Position numbers and translations under genes: made by a program
From: an uncultured Verrucomicrobiales bacterium
Lineage (GTDB): Bacteria; Verrucomicrobiota; Verrucomicrobiia; Verrucomicrobiales; Akkermansiaceae
NCBI GenBank assembly: GCA_937951675.1
Contig: CALFBI010000011.1
Coordinates: 1 to 64,000 of the forward strand
Length of the DNA: 64,000 nucleotides
Reading direction: 5' to 3'
Shown: one piece after another, positions 62,845 to 64,000 of the stretch
How positions within the stretch are numbered: the first letter of the stretch is position 1
Layout: each line of letters begins with the position of its first letter
The notes under the pieces: model-generated
Told to the model about the DNA's origin: nothing
Databases searched by the model: none
Seen by the model: the letters and a program-made list of their open reading frames with translations, nothing else

Positions 62845-64000
62845 TTATTCATGGCTCAATCTCTTAAGGCGATAGAACACGGAAGGGTCACTCAAAGGCG
62901 CGGGGTCAGTCCATGAATCCGAACTCGTAGTCGCATTAAATCGGTGTAATTCACTCCAGTTCTCCAGGTCGCTTGATCGCTCGATGAAGTATTGATTTCC
63001 GTTGATAAGATTGACAAGTTCGAGTTCAAAAGAGCTAGAGATGCCGACTAGACTAGGCTCTTGGTCATAAGAAAGGGTATTTCGCCATGCGATTGCAAAG
63101 TCGCGGTTAGGAGTATCTGTGGTGACTCTAAGTTTATAAGTTCCAGGGGCGAGCTCTTTTAAATAGATATGCTCGAGGTTGTAAATACTGCTGTTACTAA
63201 TTTGAACTTGTGCTCCGGTAGAATCAAGAAGTTCAAGATCCAAATTTGCGAGAGGATCACGAGTAAAATCAATAGATTCGGAGACCGTTCGAGTAACATT
63301 ACTATTCCAAGTAATGAAAGCTGATAATTCAGAAGTAGCTGCCGCTGGAACGGTGAACTCATAATCAAAGGTTGTTAGAGTAGGGTCAAAAAGTGACTTT
63401 GTCGAATTGTAGTCATTCCAGTCCCATCCGATTGTGTTGACGGGTGCTGTGTATGATTGTTCGCCTTCTGCTAGCATCATATAAGAATAGAACACATTAA
63501 TTTCTCCAGCACCATAGGTGTCATCGATAGGGTCTGAGCTTGTTTTATTCCATGAAGGAAATCTATTTTTAGTCGCCCCAGCGAGGATAAGGGCTTTAAC
63601 GATTTCAGGATGATCAGAGACAGCCGTGACGCTTAATGTTTCGGCGGTATCGTAGAGAAATCCAGCGACGCTTGCCGCGGTGGCTGTCGACCAGCTTGTT
63701 GCTTGTGATCCGGCTGGGGATTGACAGACAATTTCAGGTTTTCGCCTCCCGTCTCCGTCGACTCCGCTGGGAACGGTGCCGGCTGAATGAGCTCCATCAG
63801 CTCTTCCCACCGACAGAGTGTTATACCCATTAATGAATAAAGTAGGATAAGCTGAACTCGATCCATTATTCATCCCCGCAAACTGTAAAACATTCTCTTG
63901 GTCAGCAGTCCAATCTAAAACTCTCGTGAAAAAATTAACATTTGGTAAGTTAGAGGTGAGGGAAATGAGAGCCATTGAGACGGTTTTAACATCATCATCG
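62845..64000 (-). CDS. Subtilase-like exported protein, N-terminal part outside the window
   Basis: The frame is open from the right edge (the sequence continues upstream of the internal ATG at 63975 with DDDVKTVS in frame), so only the C-terminal 385 residues or so are seen. The region TSWSTATAASVAGFL near residue 87 of the visible part looks like the S8 serine-active-site block (GTSxAxPxxAG) but lacks the glycine and the proline, so catalysis is uncertain. The His and Asp blocks would lie outside. The C-terminal 230 residues are beta-rich (FDYEFTVPAAATSELSAFITW, LDLELLDSTGAQVQISNSS), a P-domain or PPC-like domain, and then NGNQYFIERSSDLENWSELHRF, a motif common in Verrucomicrobia secreted proteins. 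It is convergent with hemB. Confidence 0.7.
   Translation of the reverse strand, partial: DDDVKTVSMALISLTSNLPNVNFFTRVLDWTADQENVLQFAGMNNGSSSAYPTLFINGYNTLSVGRADGAHSAGTVPSGVDGDGRRKPEIVCQSPAGSQATSWSTATAASVAGFLYDTAETLSVTAVSDHPEIVKALILAGATKNRFPSWNKTSSDPIDDTYGAGEINVFYSYMMLAEGEQSYTAPVNTIGWDWNDYNSTKSLFDPTLTTFDYEFTVPAAATSELSAFITWNSNVTRTVSESIDFTRDPLANLDLELLDSTGAQVQISNSSIYNLEHIYLKELAPGTYKLRVTTDTPNRDFAIAWRNTLSYDQEPSLVGISSSFELELVNLINGNQYFIERSSDLENWSELHRFNATTSSDSWTDPAPLSDPSVFYRLKRLSHE

Overview
The window is an ordinary chromosomal stretch from a bacterium of the PVC group, most likely a Verrucomicrobiota. No marker gene proves this. The assignment rests on a truncated glutamyl-tRNA reductase of the short type known from Chlamydiae, a secretin resembling the Akkermansia Amuc_1098 family, a membrane-anchored protein with terpene-cyclase-like repeats, TPR/coiled-coil secreted proteins, monomeric isocitrate dehydrogenase, and start codons that mostly lack Shine-Dalgarno sequences. 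No insertion sequence, prophage, CRISPR array or rRNA was found. One tRNA gene (Asn, GTT) is present.

Layout. 1-3.5 kb (-): end-truncated FG-GAP/VCBS protein, a secreted protein of unknown function, and a small trypsin-like protease. 3.6-11.8 kb (-): a long run with pyrD, HPr kinase, HPr, PTS enzyme I, an M32 carboxypeptidase, gluconokinase, an Ldh2-type dehydrogenase and an SDR dehydrogenase. It joins a regulatory phosphotransfer chain to sugar-acid catabolism. 12-15 kb (+): NAD kinase, an M24 aminopeptidase and a membrane-anchored coiled-coil protein. 15-22 kb (mostly -): isocitrate dehydrogenase, a Ste24-type protease, two lipoproteins, pgi and apt. 21.9-26.2 kb (+): a tightly overlapping heme operon (hemX-like, hemA, hemC, cobA-hemD fusion); hemB lies far away at 61.8 kb. 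26-38.5 kb: a GH43 glycosidase, an oppABC-type set on the minus strand, and a divergent yejBEA-like set on the plus strand with two ATPase genes. 38.6-43 kb (+): purD-pyrR-pyrB-pyrC plus a small secreted protein. 43-51 kb (+): a type II topoisomerase A subunit, a small ORF under a possible RNA switch, a secretin, an AsmA-like membrane protein, a P-loop ATPase and tRNA-Asn. 51-58 kb (-): a TPR/coiled-coil protein, plsY-gpsA-polX and the cyclase-like protein. 58.5-62.8 kb: a basic lipoprotein, a voltage-gated channel with a zinc ribbon, a small membrane protein, cysS and hemB. A partial subtilase-like protein runs off the right edge.

Three places deserve attention. (1) The yej-like transporter at 31.4-38.5 kb has extra periplasmic domains in both permeases, including a MORN/YwqK-like repeat inside the YejE homologue, and an extra N-terminal region in the binding protein. 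(2) The secretin / AsmA-like / P-loop ATPase cluster at 45.3-50.8 kb has no pilus or secretion partner genes in view. It is preceded by a 48-codon ORF whose ribosome site and start codon lie in competing hairpins. (3) A good intrinsic terminator sits directly before the PTS enzyme I start, between the HPr and enzyme I genes.

All functions are read from motifs and family knowledge; no database search was run.
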